A stretch of DNA of 9,017 nt from Gemmatimonadaceae bacterium (GCA_025936015.1 JAICUE010000082.1:1-9017), one strand, 5' to 3'; positions 1 through 7,049 are shown, numbered from the stretch's first letter. Program-made: numbers and translations. Notes: a model not told the origin generated them from the sequence alone.

Positions 1-902
1 CGCGCGCCGAGCGCGGGGCCGAGGAGCACGACCATCAGCGCCTCGAAGACACCGAGTCCGCCGGGGACGTGACTCAACAGCCCGACGAACTGCGCGAGGA
101 GAAAGACGCCAAGGAAGGGAACGAAGCCCGGGCGCATGCCGGCCGGAAGCAGCACGAAAAGGACGGCGCCGGCTATGCTCCAATCGGCAATCGCGAGCGC
201 CAGCTGTCGCGCCGCGGTCGAGAGCGGCGGAACAGGAATCTCGAAGCTGCGGATGCGCACGGGCTCGTGGCGGAGCGCACTCCACGCGAGAAACGCAGCG
301 ACGAGGCAGATGCAGGCGACACCAACGGCGCGCGCGAGCAGCAGCGGAACGTGAAGCAGCGCTACCGTTCCGACCGGCTCGACGACGAGGACGACGCCGG
401 CGATCGCGACGACGCCGAGCACGAACGTCGAGCTGGCAAAGGCGGCGGCGCGTGCGATCTCCGCCGTGGACAGTCCCCACGACGACCAGAATCGATAACG
501 AACCGCGTTGCCGGTGAGTGCGGCGAAGCCTAACGTCTGGCTGAGCCCATAGGCGATCAGTGAGCCGAAGGCGACGCGTCGCAGTGGCAGCGGACGACCG
601 GCATACGCGAGCGCGAGCGCGTCGTATCCCGGGAGGATCGCGTAGGCGACCGCCGTGAGGAGCACGGCGATCGCGATCTGCACGTCAGGGATCGTGTGCA
701 GCGCGTTGGCGAGGTCGCGATAGCGGTAGTGACGCAGTGCGTCACGAAGGACGAGCAGGGCAATCGCGACGATGACGAGCACCGCGAGCGGGCCGATCCA
801 GCGCGCGATCCCACTGCGCGCCGCCGGTGCCGCCGGTAGCGGTTCGCCGCGCGGTATCGGCTGCTCCTGCGAGGGCGTCCGCTCGCTGCTGTCTTCGCTC
901 AT
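1..902 (-). CDS. mprF: MprF-type integral membrane protein (lysylphosphatidylglycerol synthase/flippase TM domain), truncated by window edge
   Basis: An open minus-strand frame starts at ATG 902-900 and reads without a stop to the window edge (300 complete codons). After a Pro/Ala/Glu-rich polar N-terminus (about residues 1-33) come many hydrophobic segments, for example about 35-52, 75-91 and 113-129. Features typical of the transmembrane domain shared by MprF and UPF0104/YbhN proteins are GYD at 92-94, GRPL at 102-105, TGNAVRYR at 130-137, a WGLS segment soon after, and SHVPGGLGVFE at 277-287. In MprF this N-terminal half flips aminoacylated phosphatidylglycerol across the inner membrane, which protects against cationic peptides. 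A C-terminal cytoplasmic domain makes the lipid. That domain would lie outside the window, so a stand-alone flippase-like protein of about 320 residues cannot be excluded. The ATG overlaps the helicase stop (ATGA), so the pair is probably coupled. The TTA codon for Leu124 lies in the GTTAGGC word at 528-534. Confidence 0.8.
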   Translation of the reverse strand, partial: MSEDSSERTPSQEQPIPRGEPLPAAPAARSGIARWIGPLAVLVIVAIALLVLRDALRHYRYRDLANALHTIPDVQIAIAVLLTAVAYAILPGYDALALAYAGRPLPLRRVAFGSLIAYGLSQTLGFAALTGNAVRYRFWSSWGLSTAEIARAAAFASSTFVLGVVAIAGVVLVVEPVGTVALLHVPLLLARAVGVACICLVAAFLAWSALRHEPVRIRSFEIPVPPLSTAARQLALAIADWSIAGAVLFVLLPAGMRPGFVPFLGVFLLAQFVGLLSHVPGGLGVFEALMVVLLGPALGA

Positions 903-3496
903 TTCCTCGGCTTGGCGCGACGGGTCGGTGCGGCGTCGAGCGGATCTTCCGGCCAATGATGGCGTGGATACCGCCCCCGGAGATCCCGTCGCACGTCGAA
1001 GTAGCTGGTGCGCCAGAAGCCGGCGAGGTCGCGCGTGACCTGAACGGGGCGGTGCGCCGGCGAGAGCAGGTGCAGGGTGAGGGCGACACCCCCTGCCCCG
1101 GTGCGCGGAGTCTCGGCGAGCCCGAACAGCTCCTGCAGCCTGACGGCGAGCACCGGCGCGTGCGGATCGGCGTAGTCGATCGGAATGCGCGAGCCGGTCG
1201 GCACGACGAAGTGGGTCGGGGCGATCTCGTCGAAGGTGGCGCGGAGGCGCCAGGGAACGCGGTCGAGGAGGAGGGCGCCAAGATCCAGCCGTCGCAGGTC
1301 GTCGAGGCGGCGAAGGCCGGCCAGCGACGGCGCGAGCCAGTCATCCAGCGTGAGGCCTAACGCCTCGTCGGAGACGTCGGGCCAGGCAGGATCGAGGGTA
1401 CGGGCGAAGGCGAGGCGCTGGCGTGTCCGCTGCCCCGCCTCGGACCACGGCAGCGCGGCGACGCCGCGATCGGCGACGGCGCGGGTGAACGCTTCGGCGA
1501 CGAGCGCCGGATCGGGGTTGCCGACGACGACGTCCGAGAGCGTAATCGCGCCGAGGCGCTCGGCGCGGCGCGCCGTGACCGCGCCAGTGTTCTCGTCGAG
1601 CGCGACGGACTCGGTGCGAACGATGTCGGCGGCGAACAGCTGCCTGACTTCCGACTCGGCGATACTCGCGGCGAGGTAGATCCGGGATTCGGTGCGCTTG
1701 CCATCGAGCTCGGCGATCGCGATCCACTCGCTCGCGATGAGCGCCTGTGACTCGATGAGCGATGCTCCCGCGCCATTCCGCATCACGTAGCGGCCTGGCT
1801 GACCGTCGCGGCGGCGGGCCACGCGGTCGGGCCAGGCGAGGGCGACGAGTGCACCGACCGAGAATTCGCGACTGCCTGACAATGCGTCCCCAGGCATCGC
1901 GCCGCGCGTCGCCGTGCGTGAGCGGGTTGCCGCGCGGGCGCGTTCCTCGATCCGGCGCGCTTCGGCTGTGGCGCGCTCGAGACCGTCGCGATCGAATGCC
2001 AAGTCGCCCGCCGCGCCGCGGTGACGGCCGGCGAGGAGATCGACACGTGCAGCGAGATCGACGTCGGCGCGGTCGCGGGCGATGTCACGGTCGGAGAGCA
2101 ACGCCGCGATGCGCGCGCCCTGCGTCAGTGCATCGCCGGCAGCCGCGTAGAGAAGCATGTGCGCGAGTCGCGGATGAACACCGAGTGTCGCCATCGCCCG
2201 GCCGTGAGCGGTCGCGCGATCGCCTGCATCGAGCGCGCCGAGGAGTCGCAGCAGCTCGCGAGCGTGAGCGAGCGCGCCACCGGGGGGCGGTGTCAGCCAG
2301 CGCAGCGACGACGGATCATCGATCCCCGCGACCGCGAGCTCGAGGGCGAGCGCGGTGAGGTCGGCGGCGAGAATCTCCGGCGGGGACTGGGCAATGAGCC
2401 CGTGCTCATCGTGCGCCGCCCACAGCCGGTAGCAGATCCCGGGAGCGGTACGACCAGCGCGACCCCGTCGCTGGTCGGCCGACGCGCGCGATACGCGGAC
2501 GGTCTCGAGGCGCGTCATTCCCGGCCCGGGATCGAAGCGCGGAAGGCGCGCGAGGCCGCTGTCGACGACGATGCGGACGCCCTCGATCGTCAGGCTGGTC
2601 TCGGCGATCGATGTCGCGAGGACGACCTTGCGACGGCCGTTAGGCGCGGGCGCGAGGGCGCGGTCCTGCGCGGCGCCGGCGAGGGCGCCGAAGAGCGGGA
2701 CGACGTCCACGCCCGGCGGAAGCGAACCGCCGAGCATCGCGGCAACGCGCTGGATCTCAGCGGCACCCGGGAGAAAGGCGAGCAGGTCTCCAGGGTCGCT
2801 GGCGATCGCGTTGCGGATGGCGCGCGACATCGGTGCCTCGACACGGTTGTCACGAGGCCGCTCGAGCCAGCGCGTCTCGACGGGGAAGCTACGTCCCTCA
2901 CTGACGATGACCGGCACATCGCCAAGCAGCGTCGCGACCGCGGCGCCGTCGATCGTGGCCGACATCACGAGCAGCCGCAGCTCGGGGCGAAGGATCGAGC
3001 GCGTGTGGAGGACGAGGGCGAGGCCGAGATCGGCGTGCAGCGACCGCTCGTGGAACTCGTCGAAGATCACGAGTCCTGCGTCGTCGAGCGTCGGGTCGTC
3101 CTGGAGCATTCGCGTGAGGACGCCCTCGGTCACGACCTCGATGCGCGTGTCGCGGCTGACGCGCGTGTCAGCGCGCACGCGGAACCCGACCGTCGCACCG
3201 ACTTTCTCCCCGAGCGTCGCGGCCATGCGCCGGGCGGCGGCACGCGCCGCGACGCGGCGCGGCTCGAGCATGACGATCTTGCGCTGCTCGAGCCAGGGCG
3301 CGCCGAGGAGGGCGAGCGGAACGCGAGTCGTCTTGCCCGCTCCCGGCGGCGCGACGAGCACAGCCGCACCGGACTCGGCGAGTGCAGAGGCGAGCGCGGG
3401 CAGCGCGGGTTCGATCGGCAGCGGGGGCACGAGCGGAATGTCATGCAGGGCACGGCGGGCGGGAAGCGCACGGCGCGCAAGCGAGGCTGGGCTCAT
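899..3496 (-). CDS. hrpB: ATP-dependent helicase HrpB (DEAH/RHA family)
   Basis: The product is 865 residues, slightly longer than the usual 800-850 for HrpB. Helicase motifs appear in order: Walker A APPGAGKTT at 49-57, the DEAH-variant box DEFH at 146-149, SAT at 179-181, ATSIAETSLTI at 294-304 and QRRGRAGR at 342-349. The C-terminal HrpB domain follows and ends with the family signature GRYPRHHWPEDP at 841-852. These motifs support an NTP-driven RNA helicase; the physiological role of HrpB is poorly defined. Family similarity begins near residue 24, so the ATG at 3496 may be too far upstream. An in-frame GTG at 3430 (Val23) would give 843 residues and widen the divergent gap from 11 to 77 bp. 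No convincing Shine-Dalgarno sequence precedes either start. The stop overlaps the mprF start. The gene holds two GTTAGGC words: one in the sense direction (1355-1361, Leu-Gly) and one antisense (2639-2645, encoding Pro285-Asn286). Confidence 0.95.
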   Translation of the reverse strand: MSPASLARRALPARRALHDIPLVPPLPIEPALPALASALAESGAAVLVAPPGAGKTTRVPLALLGAPWLEQRKIVMLEPRRVAARAAARRMAATLGEKVGATVGFRVRADTRVSRDTRIEVVTEGVLTRMLQDDPTLDDAGLVIFDEFHERSLHADLGLALVLHTRSILRPELRLLVMSATIDGAAVATLLGDVPVIVSEGRSFPVETRWLERPRDNRVEAPMSRAIRNAIASDPGDLLAFLPGAAEIQRVAAMLGGSLPPGVDVVPLFGALAGAAQDRALAPAPNGRRKVVLATSIAETSLTIEGVRIVVDSGLARLPRFDPGPGMTRLETVRVSRASADQRRGRAGRTAPGICYRLWAAHDEHGLIAQSPPEILAADLTALALELAVAGIDDPSSLRWLTPPPGGALAHARELLRLLGALDAGDRATAHGRAMATLGVHPRLAHMLLYAAAGDALTQGARIAALLSDRDIARDRADVDLAARVDLLAGRHRGAAGDLAFDRDGLERATAEARRIEERARAATRSRTATRGAMPGDALSGSREFSVGALVALAWPDRVARRRDGQPGRYVMRNGAGASLIESQALIASEWIAIAELDGKRTESRIYLAASIAESEVRQLFAADIVRTESVALDENTGAVTARRAERLGAITLSDVVVGNPDPALVAEAFTRAVADRGVAALPWSEAGQRTRQRLAFARTLDPAWPDVSDEALGLTLDDWLAPSLAGLRRLDDLRRLDLGALLLDRVPWRLRATFDEIAPTHFVVPTGSRIPIDYADPHAPVLAVRLQELFGLAETPRTGAGGVALTLHLLSPAHRPVQVTRDLAGFWRTSYFDVRRDLRGRYPRHHWPEDPLDAAPTRRAKPRK

Positions 3497-3501
3497 AGAT
3501 T
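3496..3501 (+). promoter_or_regulatory. Possible -10 element for a leaderless MATE transcript
   Basis: TAGATT fits TANNNT and ends 6 nt before the MATE ATG at 3508. This is the geometry of leaderless transcripts in several high-GC bacteria. It begins on the first base of the divergent hrpB ATG. No -35-like hexamer is seen at the usual distance, and no Shine-Dalgarno sequence fits in the 11-bp gap. The call is an inference from a short, low-information match. Confidence 0.2.
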
Positions 3502-3507
3502 TGGCGA

Positions 3508-4968
3508 ATGTCGATTCCGGAAATCCAGCCGGCGGCGGGCGAGAGCCTGACGCCGCTGCACGACCACGCGCCGGCGGAGTCGCCGATCAGCTTCGGCGCC
3601 GCCGTTCGGGAGGCGCTGCGCGGGTCGCATCGCGACTTCACCAGCGGACCGTTAGGCACGGCGATCCTGATTCTCGCCGTGCCGATGGTGCTCGAGATGG
3701 TGATGGAGAGCGTCTTCGCGGTGGTGGACGTGTTCTTCGTCGCGCGCCTCGGTGCCGACGCGGTGGCAGCGGTCGGGATCACCGAGTCGATGCTGTCCGG
3801 GGTGTACGCGATCGGGATCGGGCTCGCGATCGGCGCGACGGCGATGGTCGCGCGCCGCTACGGCGAAGGGGACCGGGCGGGAGCCGCGCACGCGGCGGCG
3901 CAGGCGTTGATGCTCTCGCTCACCGTCGCGGTGCTGATCGGAATCGCCGGGGCGGTGTTCGCGCCGATGCTGCTGGCGACGATGGGCGCGTCGCCATCGG
4001 TGGTGTCGTCGGGGAGCGGATACACCCGGATGATGTTCGCCGGGAACGCGACGATCCTGCTGCTCTTTCTCGTGAACGCGGTGTTCCGCGGAGCGGGCGA
4101 TGCGGCGATCGCGATGCGGGTGCTCTGGCTGGCGAACGGGTTGAACATCGTGCTTTCGCCCTGCCTGATCTTCGGGATCGGACCGTTCCCGCGGTTAGGC
4201 GTGACCGGCGCCGCGGTCGGGACGACGATCGGTCGCGGCATCGGGGTGCTGTTCGCGCTGTCCCGCCTGCTGAACGGGCGCGGGCGGCTGGTCGTCGGGC
4301 GCGCGCACTGGCGATGGGACGGCCCGCTGGTGAAGCGGATCACTCAGCTGTCGTCGAGCGCGACGGTGCAGGTGTTCATCGGGACGGCGAGCTGGCTCGG
4401 GCTGATCCGGATCATCTCGGCGTTCGGGAGCGACGCGGTCGCGGGTTACACCATCGGATTGCGGGTGATCATCTTCGCGCTGCTGCCGGCGTTCGGCATC
4501 ACCAACGCCGCGGCGACGATGGTCGGCCAGGCGTTAGGCGCGGGGAAGCCGGATCGCGCCGAGCGGGCGGTGTGGGTCGCCGGTGGATACGCGACGGCGT
4601 TTCTCGGGGCGATCGGCGTCGCGTTCGTGCTGCTCGCCAGCCAGATCGTCGCGCTGTTCACCCAGGACCCGCGCATCGCGGTCTACGCGGTGCAGTGCCT
4701 GCGGACGATCGCGTTGGGCTTCCTCTTCTACGGCTACGGGATGACGTTCACCCAGTCGTTCAACGGCGCGGGTGACACGCGATCGCCGACGCTGCTCAAC
4801 CTGCTCTGCTTCTGGGCATTCGAGCTGCCCCTCGCCTGGCTGCTCGCCGACCGGCTGGCGATGGGCCCGCGCGGCGCGTTCATCGCGATGGCGTGCGCAT
4901 TCTCGCTGATGGCGTTCGCCGGCGCCTGGATCTTCCGCCGCGGCGCCTGGAAGATGCGGCGTGTCTGA
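3508..4968 (+). CDS. MATE family multidrug/toxin efflux transporter
   Basis: The product is 486 residues, normal for the MATE family (about 450-500), which exports organic cations, drugs or metabolites using a Na+ or H+ gradient. About 49 polar residues precede the first membrane span. The conserved stretch PMVLEMVMESVFAVVDVFF at 59-77 is typical of helices 1-2. The pseudo-twofold repeat of the family is visible as RGAGD at 194-198 followed by NGLNIVLSP, and NGAGDTRSPT beginning at 419 in the second half. About twelve hydrophobic segments span the protein. The ATG at 3508 is the only reasonable start near the conserved region, although it leaves just 11 bp to the divergent hrpB start. The final 8 bp overlap the downstream oxidoreductase, suggesting co-translation. 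Three GTTAGGC words (3651, 4194, 4533) each encode Leu-Gly. The substrate cannot be predicted. Confidence 0.95.
   Translation: MSIPEIQPAAGESLTPLHDHAPAESPISFGAAVREALRGSHRDFTSGPLGTAILILAVPMVLEMVMESVFAVVDVFFVARLGADAVAAVGITESMLSGVYAIGIGLAIGATAMVARRYGEGDRAGAAHAAAQALMLSLTVAVLIGIAGAVFAPMLLATMGASPSVVSSGSGYTRMMFAGNATILLLFLVNAVFRGAGDAAIAMRVLWLANGLNIVLSPCLIFGIGPFPRLGVTGAAVGTTIGRGIGVLFALSRLLNGRGRLVVGRAHWRWDGPLVKRITQLSSSATVQVFIGTASWLGLIRIISAFGSDAVAGYTIGLRVIIFALLPAFGITNAAATMVGQALGAGKPDRAERAVWVAGGYATAFLGAIGVAFVLLASQIVALFTQDPRIAVYAVQCLRTIALGFLFYGYGMTFTQSFNGAGDTRSPTLLNLLCFWAFELPLAWLLADRLAMGPRGAFIAMACAFSLMAFAGAWIFRRGAWKMRRV
4949..4953 (+). promoter_or_regulatory. Probable ribosome binding site for the oxidoreductase GTG start
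   Basis: GGAAG lies within the 3' end of the MATE gene, 7 nt before GTG 4961. It supports the GTG that overlaps the MATE stop as the true start, although the match to a full Shine-Dalgarno sequence is partial. Confidence 0.4.
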
Positions 4969-6088
4969 ACGGGCTGGTGACGTCTCGCCGCTTCCCGTCT
5001 GGCGGGTCGGCGTCGAAACGTTAGGCCTGACGACCCTGTCCGGTGCCGTCGATGCCGACGTCTGCGTCGTCGGCCTCGGCGGGAGCGGACTGTCGTGCAT
5101 CGGCGAGCTGCTGCGGCTGGGCGCTCGGGTCGCCGGGATCGACGCGGCGATCGTCGGCGGGGGCGCCGCTGGCCGGAACGGCGGCTTTCTCCTCGCCGGG
5201 ATCGCCGCGTTTCACCACGACGCTGCCGGCGCACACGGCCGCGAGCGCGCGGCGCGCGCGTGGCGGCTCACCCTCGCCGAGCTGGAGCGAATCGCGGCCG
5301 AGACGCCGGACGCGGTGCGGCGCACCGGCACGCTCCGCATCGCCATCGACGACGAGGAGCTCGCCGACTGCGAGGAGCAGTTCACGATGATGCGCGAGGA
5401 CGGCCTCCCGGTCGAGCGCTACGAGGGGTGGGAAGGGCGGGGACTCCTCTTTCCGCGCGACGCGAGCTTTCAGCCGCTGCTCCGCTGCCGGGAGCTGGCG
5501 ACCAGCGCGTTAGGCAGCGGCGCCCGGTTGTTCGAGCGCACGCCGGCGCTGGCGATCGATGGCGGCGGCGTCACGACGCCCGAAGGCCGCATCAACGCGC
5601 CGGTCACGATCGTCGCCGTCGATGGTGGGCTCGAGCGCGTAGTCCCCGAGCTGGCGGGACGCGTCCGGACGGTCAGGCTGCAGATGATCGGCACCGAGCC
5701 GGCGACTGACGTGCGCTACGAGCGCCCCGTCTACCTGCGATACGGGCTCGATTACTGGCAGCAGCTCACTGACGGCCGCATCGCGCTCGGCGGATTTCGC
5801 GATGTCGGCGGCGATGGCGAATGGACGCACGACGCGCGGCCGACCGCGGCGGTGCAGGCCGCCCTCGAACGCTGCCTTCGCGAACGCGTGAAGACGCGGG
5901 CCGCGATCACTCACCGTTGGGCGGCGTTGGTCTCGTACACCGCGGACGGACTGCCGGTCGTCGAGCAGGTGCGACCGGGTGTCTGGGCGGCGGGCGCGTA
6001 CAACGGGACGGGGAATGTCGTCGGTGCGTTGTGCGGTCGCGCGGTCGCGCAGCTCGCTGTGAGCGGGCGCACAGAGTTGCTGCTCTAA
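4961..6088 (+). CDS. FAD-dependent oxidoreductase, DAO (D-amino-acid oxidase) superfamily
   Basis: The product is 375 residues, usual for this superfamily. An N-terminal Rossmann dinucleotide-binding fold starts near residue 33, with GLGGSG at 38-43 and Asp61 at the end of the second strand, where an acidic residue binds the FAD ribose. GGGAAGRNGGF at 66-76 matches the second FAD contact typical of DAO-family amine and amino-acid oxidases. The C-terminal flavin segment AGAYNGTGNVVG at 344-355 is also typical. Relatives oxidise amines, imino acids or glycine-like compounds to imines, giving H2O2 or passing electrons onward. The substrate here is unknown. The chosen GTG lies 7 nt after GGAAG and overlaps the MATE gene by 8 bp, so the enzyme and exporter are likely made together. 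Two GTTAGGC words (5020, 5509) encode Leu-Gly. It ends at TAA with no recognisable terminator. Confidence 0.9.
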   Translation: MSERAGDVSPLPVWRVGVETLGLTTLSGAVDADVCVVGLGGSGLSCIGELLRLGARVAGIDAAIVGGGAAGRNGGFLLAGIAAFHHDAAGAHGRERAARAWRLTLAELERIAAETPDAVRRTGTLRIAIDDEELADCEEQFTMMREDGLPVERYEGWEGRGLLFPRDASFQPLLRCRELATSALGSGARLFERTPALAIDGGGVTTPEGRINAPVTIVAVDGGLERVVPELAGRVRTVRLQMIGTEPATDVRYERPVYLRYGLDYWQQLTDGRIALGGFRDVGGDGEWTHDARPTAAVQAALERCLRERVKTRAAITHRWAALVSYTADGLPVVEQVRPGVWAAGAYNGTGNVVGALCGRAVAQLAVSGRTELLL

Positions 6089-6130
6089 GTCAACCCACCG
6101 CGCTCTGGCGGAACGGCGCACGTCCTGCAA

Positions 6131-6147
6131 TTTTGTGGCGGGCAAAA
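6131..6147. promoter_or_regulatory. Short AT-rich inverted repeat upstream of the small gene
   Basis: TTTTG (6131-6135) and CAAAA (6143-6147) are perfect inverted copies around a 7-nt G-rich spacer. They form an A/T island in very GC-rich DNA, between the oxidoreductase stop and ATG 6168. It could be an operator or part of a promoter. No T-run follows, so it does not look like an intrinsic terminator. It may be chance. Confidence 0.2.
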
Positions 6148-6167
6148 CTGACCCGGACAACACGCCG

Positions 6168-6371
6168 ATGCCGACCACCTCCGAACAATCCGATCGCGAC
6201 CGACGCCTCCGCCCGCGCTTCCGTGCGCTGATCGACGAGATGATGGATCAGATCCGTCTCGTCGCGCGTGAGGCACCGGATGACGCTGAGGCGCGCGCGC
6301 AGGCGGAGGCGGATCTCGAGCGGATCATGAGCCAGGTGCGGCGAGCGGCTACCCAACGCGACGACGCATAA
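6168..6371 (+). CDS. Small charged helical protein, unknown function
   Basis: From ATG 6168 the frame gives 67 residues rich in Arg, Asp, Glu and Ala. It looks largely alpha-helical and amphipathic, with a hydrophobic core stretch FRALIDEMMDQIRLVA near residues 19-34 and a second helix rich in Ala/Glu/Arg toward the end. There is no signal peptide, membrane segment, cysteine or recognisable domain. An in-frame GTG at 6135 would add 11 residues, but these are polar and cross the small inverted repeat, so I prefer the ATG. It lies 79 bp after the oxidoreductase in the same direction and could share its transcript. No strong ribosome binding site is visible. A high-GC genome produces many spurious short frames, so this remains a moderate-confidence gene. 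I do not recognise the family. Confidence 0.5.
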   Translation: MPTTSEQSDRDRRLRPRFRALIDEMMDQIRLVAREAPDDAEARAQAEADLERIMSQVRRAATQRDDA

Positions 6372-6380
6372 GCCTTTTGT

Positions 6381-6580
6381 ACTGCCAGTAGGTCAGGAGG
6401 CAGGAGGCAGGCGGCACGGCCACGCGGCATGCTCGCAGGGGCACGAGGGTCATGAGGCAGGGGATCGGCGAAACTGATACTGCCATGAGGCATAAGGCAG
6501 GCTGCCCGGCCACGCGGCATGCTGGCAGGGGCACGCGGGCACGAGGGTCATGAGGCAGGGGATCGGCCAGGAGGCAGCAG
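6381..6580. repeat. Two tandem ~98-bp repeat units built from GAGGCAG-like modules
   Basis: Unit 1 starts at ACTGCCA 6381 and unit 2 at ACTGCCA 6479. The best-matching blocks are 6417-6469 and 6507-6567, 90 bp apart. They differ by one substitution and an 8-bp insertion in the second block that repeats a GCACG-type piece. Unit 1 also holds a 7-bp mini-array at 6394-6414 (CAGGAGG, CAGGAGG, CAGGCGG). Similar AGGCAG modules recur throughout. No plausible open frame uses the region. Confidence 0.85.
6467..6573. repeat. Left arm of long imperfect inverted repeat
   Basis: This arm matches the reverse complement of 6819-6925. Sub-blocks are: 23 bp perfect (6467-6489 against 6903-6925); a block through 6531 (against 6860) with one single-base indel and two mismatches; a more diverged stretch; and a final 22-bp perfect block (6552-6573 against 6819-6840). 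Both arms are 107 bp. The left arm lies almost wholly in the second tandem unit. Confidence 0.9.
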
Positions 6581-6581
6581 G

Positions 6582-6598
6582 GCGCCGCGTAGCGGCGC
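6582..6598. other. Small perfect hairpin (7-bp stem, 3-nt loop)
   Basis: GCGCCGC (6582-6588) and GCGGCGC (6592-6598) form a GC-only stem around GTA, just inside the left arm of the long inverted repeat. No T-run follows on either strand, so it is not a canonical terminator. Confidence 0.5.
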
Positions 6599-6654
6599 TC
6601 CGCCCGCAGTTCTGACGCCGGTGGACGTCCGATTGGGGGCGTGGACGGCGACAC

Positions 6655-6675
6655 CTCCGCCTGCCTTCGGCGGAG
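6655..6675. other. Hairpin (7-bp stem, 7-nt loop)
   Basis: CTCCGCC (6655-6661) pairs with GGCGGAG (6669-6675) around TGCCTTC. It is one of three hairpins within 131 bp in the centre of the inverted repeat. No T-tract follows on either strand. Confidence 0.45.
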
Positions 6676-6681
6676 CGTAGC

Positions 6682-6712
6682 ACCGCGGTCGAAGCCGGAG
6701 TCCTTCCGCGGT
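6682..6712. other. Bulged hairpin with two stacked stems
   Basis: ACCGCG (6682-6687) pairs with CGCGGT (6707-6712). Inside it GAAG (6691-6694) pairs with CTTC (6703-6706) over an 8-nt loop, leaving a 3-nt bulge on one side. The nested pairing makes it more convincing than a single GC-rich stem, but a structured RNA is only a possibility. Confidence 0.45.
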
Positions 6713-6818
6713 TCCCTTGTCCCGCAGTCAGTGCGCCGGCCTGCCTAACGCTTCACCCGCCCGCGCGAGTGTTGCGGCCCCCTTACCGCCCTGGCGCAGT
6801 CGCCGTTCCCTCACTGCC

Positions 6819-6925
6819 CTCCTGGCCGATCCCCTGCCTCCTGCCTCGTGCCCCTCATGCCCCTGCCAGCATGCCGAGTGGCTGGGCAGCCTGCCTTATG
6901 CCCTCATGGCAGTATCAGTTTCGCC
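6819..6925. repeat. Right arm of long imperfect inverted repeat
   Basis: This is the reverse complement of 6467-6573, with near-identity over most of its length. It is in effect a third, inverted copy of the repeat unit. Relative to the left arm it has an extra GAGGCAG module. GCCTAACG copies flank this arm: one in the central spacer at 6743 and one 15 bp beyond the arm at 6941. No target-site duplication or transposase gene is seen. Confidence 0.9.
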
Positions 6926-6992
6926 TCGTGGCCGTCCACTGCCTAACGGCGGCGAGCTCGGATCGGGCGCGGGATCCCTCGTCGGCGCATCG

Positions 6993-7021
6993 TTGACAGC
7001 AACCGGACGCGGGCCGATGTT
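6993..7021 (+). promoter_or_regulatory. Candidate sigma70-type promoter for the GNAT/acylase pair
   Basis: A perfect TTGACA (6993-6998) is followed after 17 bp by GATGTT (7016-7021), which matches only three of six -10 positions. The exact -35 hexamer is unusual in this base composition and lies just upstream of the GNAT gene. The -10 is weak, so this is provisional. Confidence 0.4.
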
Positions 7022-7049
7022 TGGCGCTCCTTCCCGGCGGCCATGCGTC

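Noticed and set aside
69..533. 154-residue plus-strand frame over the mprF gene
   Set aside because: It is antisense to the MprF-type protein and has a highly charged low-complexity product.
2021..3550. Long plus-strand open frame of 509 residues opposite hrpB
   Set aside because: It is antisense to a clear helicase. Its product is Arg/Glu/Asp-rich low-complexity sequence, typical of a GC-rich antisense shadow.
404..4115. GCGATCGC (HIP1-like word) seen several times
   Set aside because: It is somewhat frequent, but most copies are explained by Ala-Ile-Ala and similar codon runs in GC-rich DNA. Only a genome-wide count could separate this from codon context.
2571..4775. 734-residue plus-strand open frame crossing hrpB and the MATE gene
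   Set aside because: It runs through parts of two well-supported genes in other frames, and the product is Arg/Ser/Ala-rich with no domain.
6089..6167. Intrinsic terminator after the oxidoreductase gene
   Set aside because: No GC-rich stem followed by a T-run is present; only the weak TTTTG/CAAAA repeat is seen.
6381..6580. Tandem repeats as a CRISPR array
   Set aside because: There are only two ~98-bp units in direct orientation plus an inverted copy. There are no short uniform repeats with unique spacers and no cas genes.
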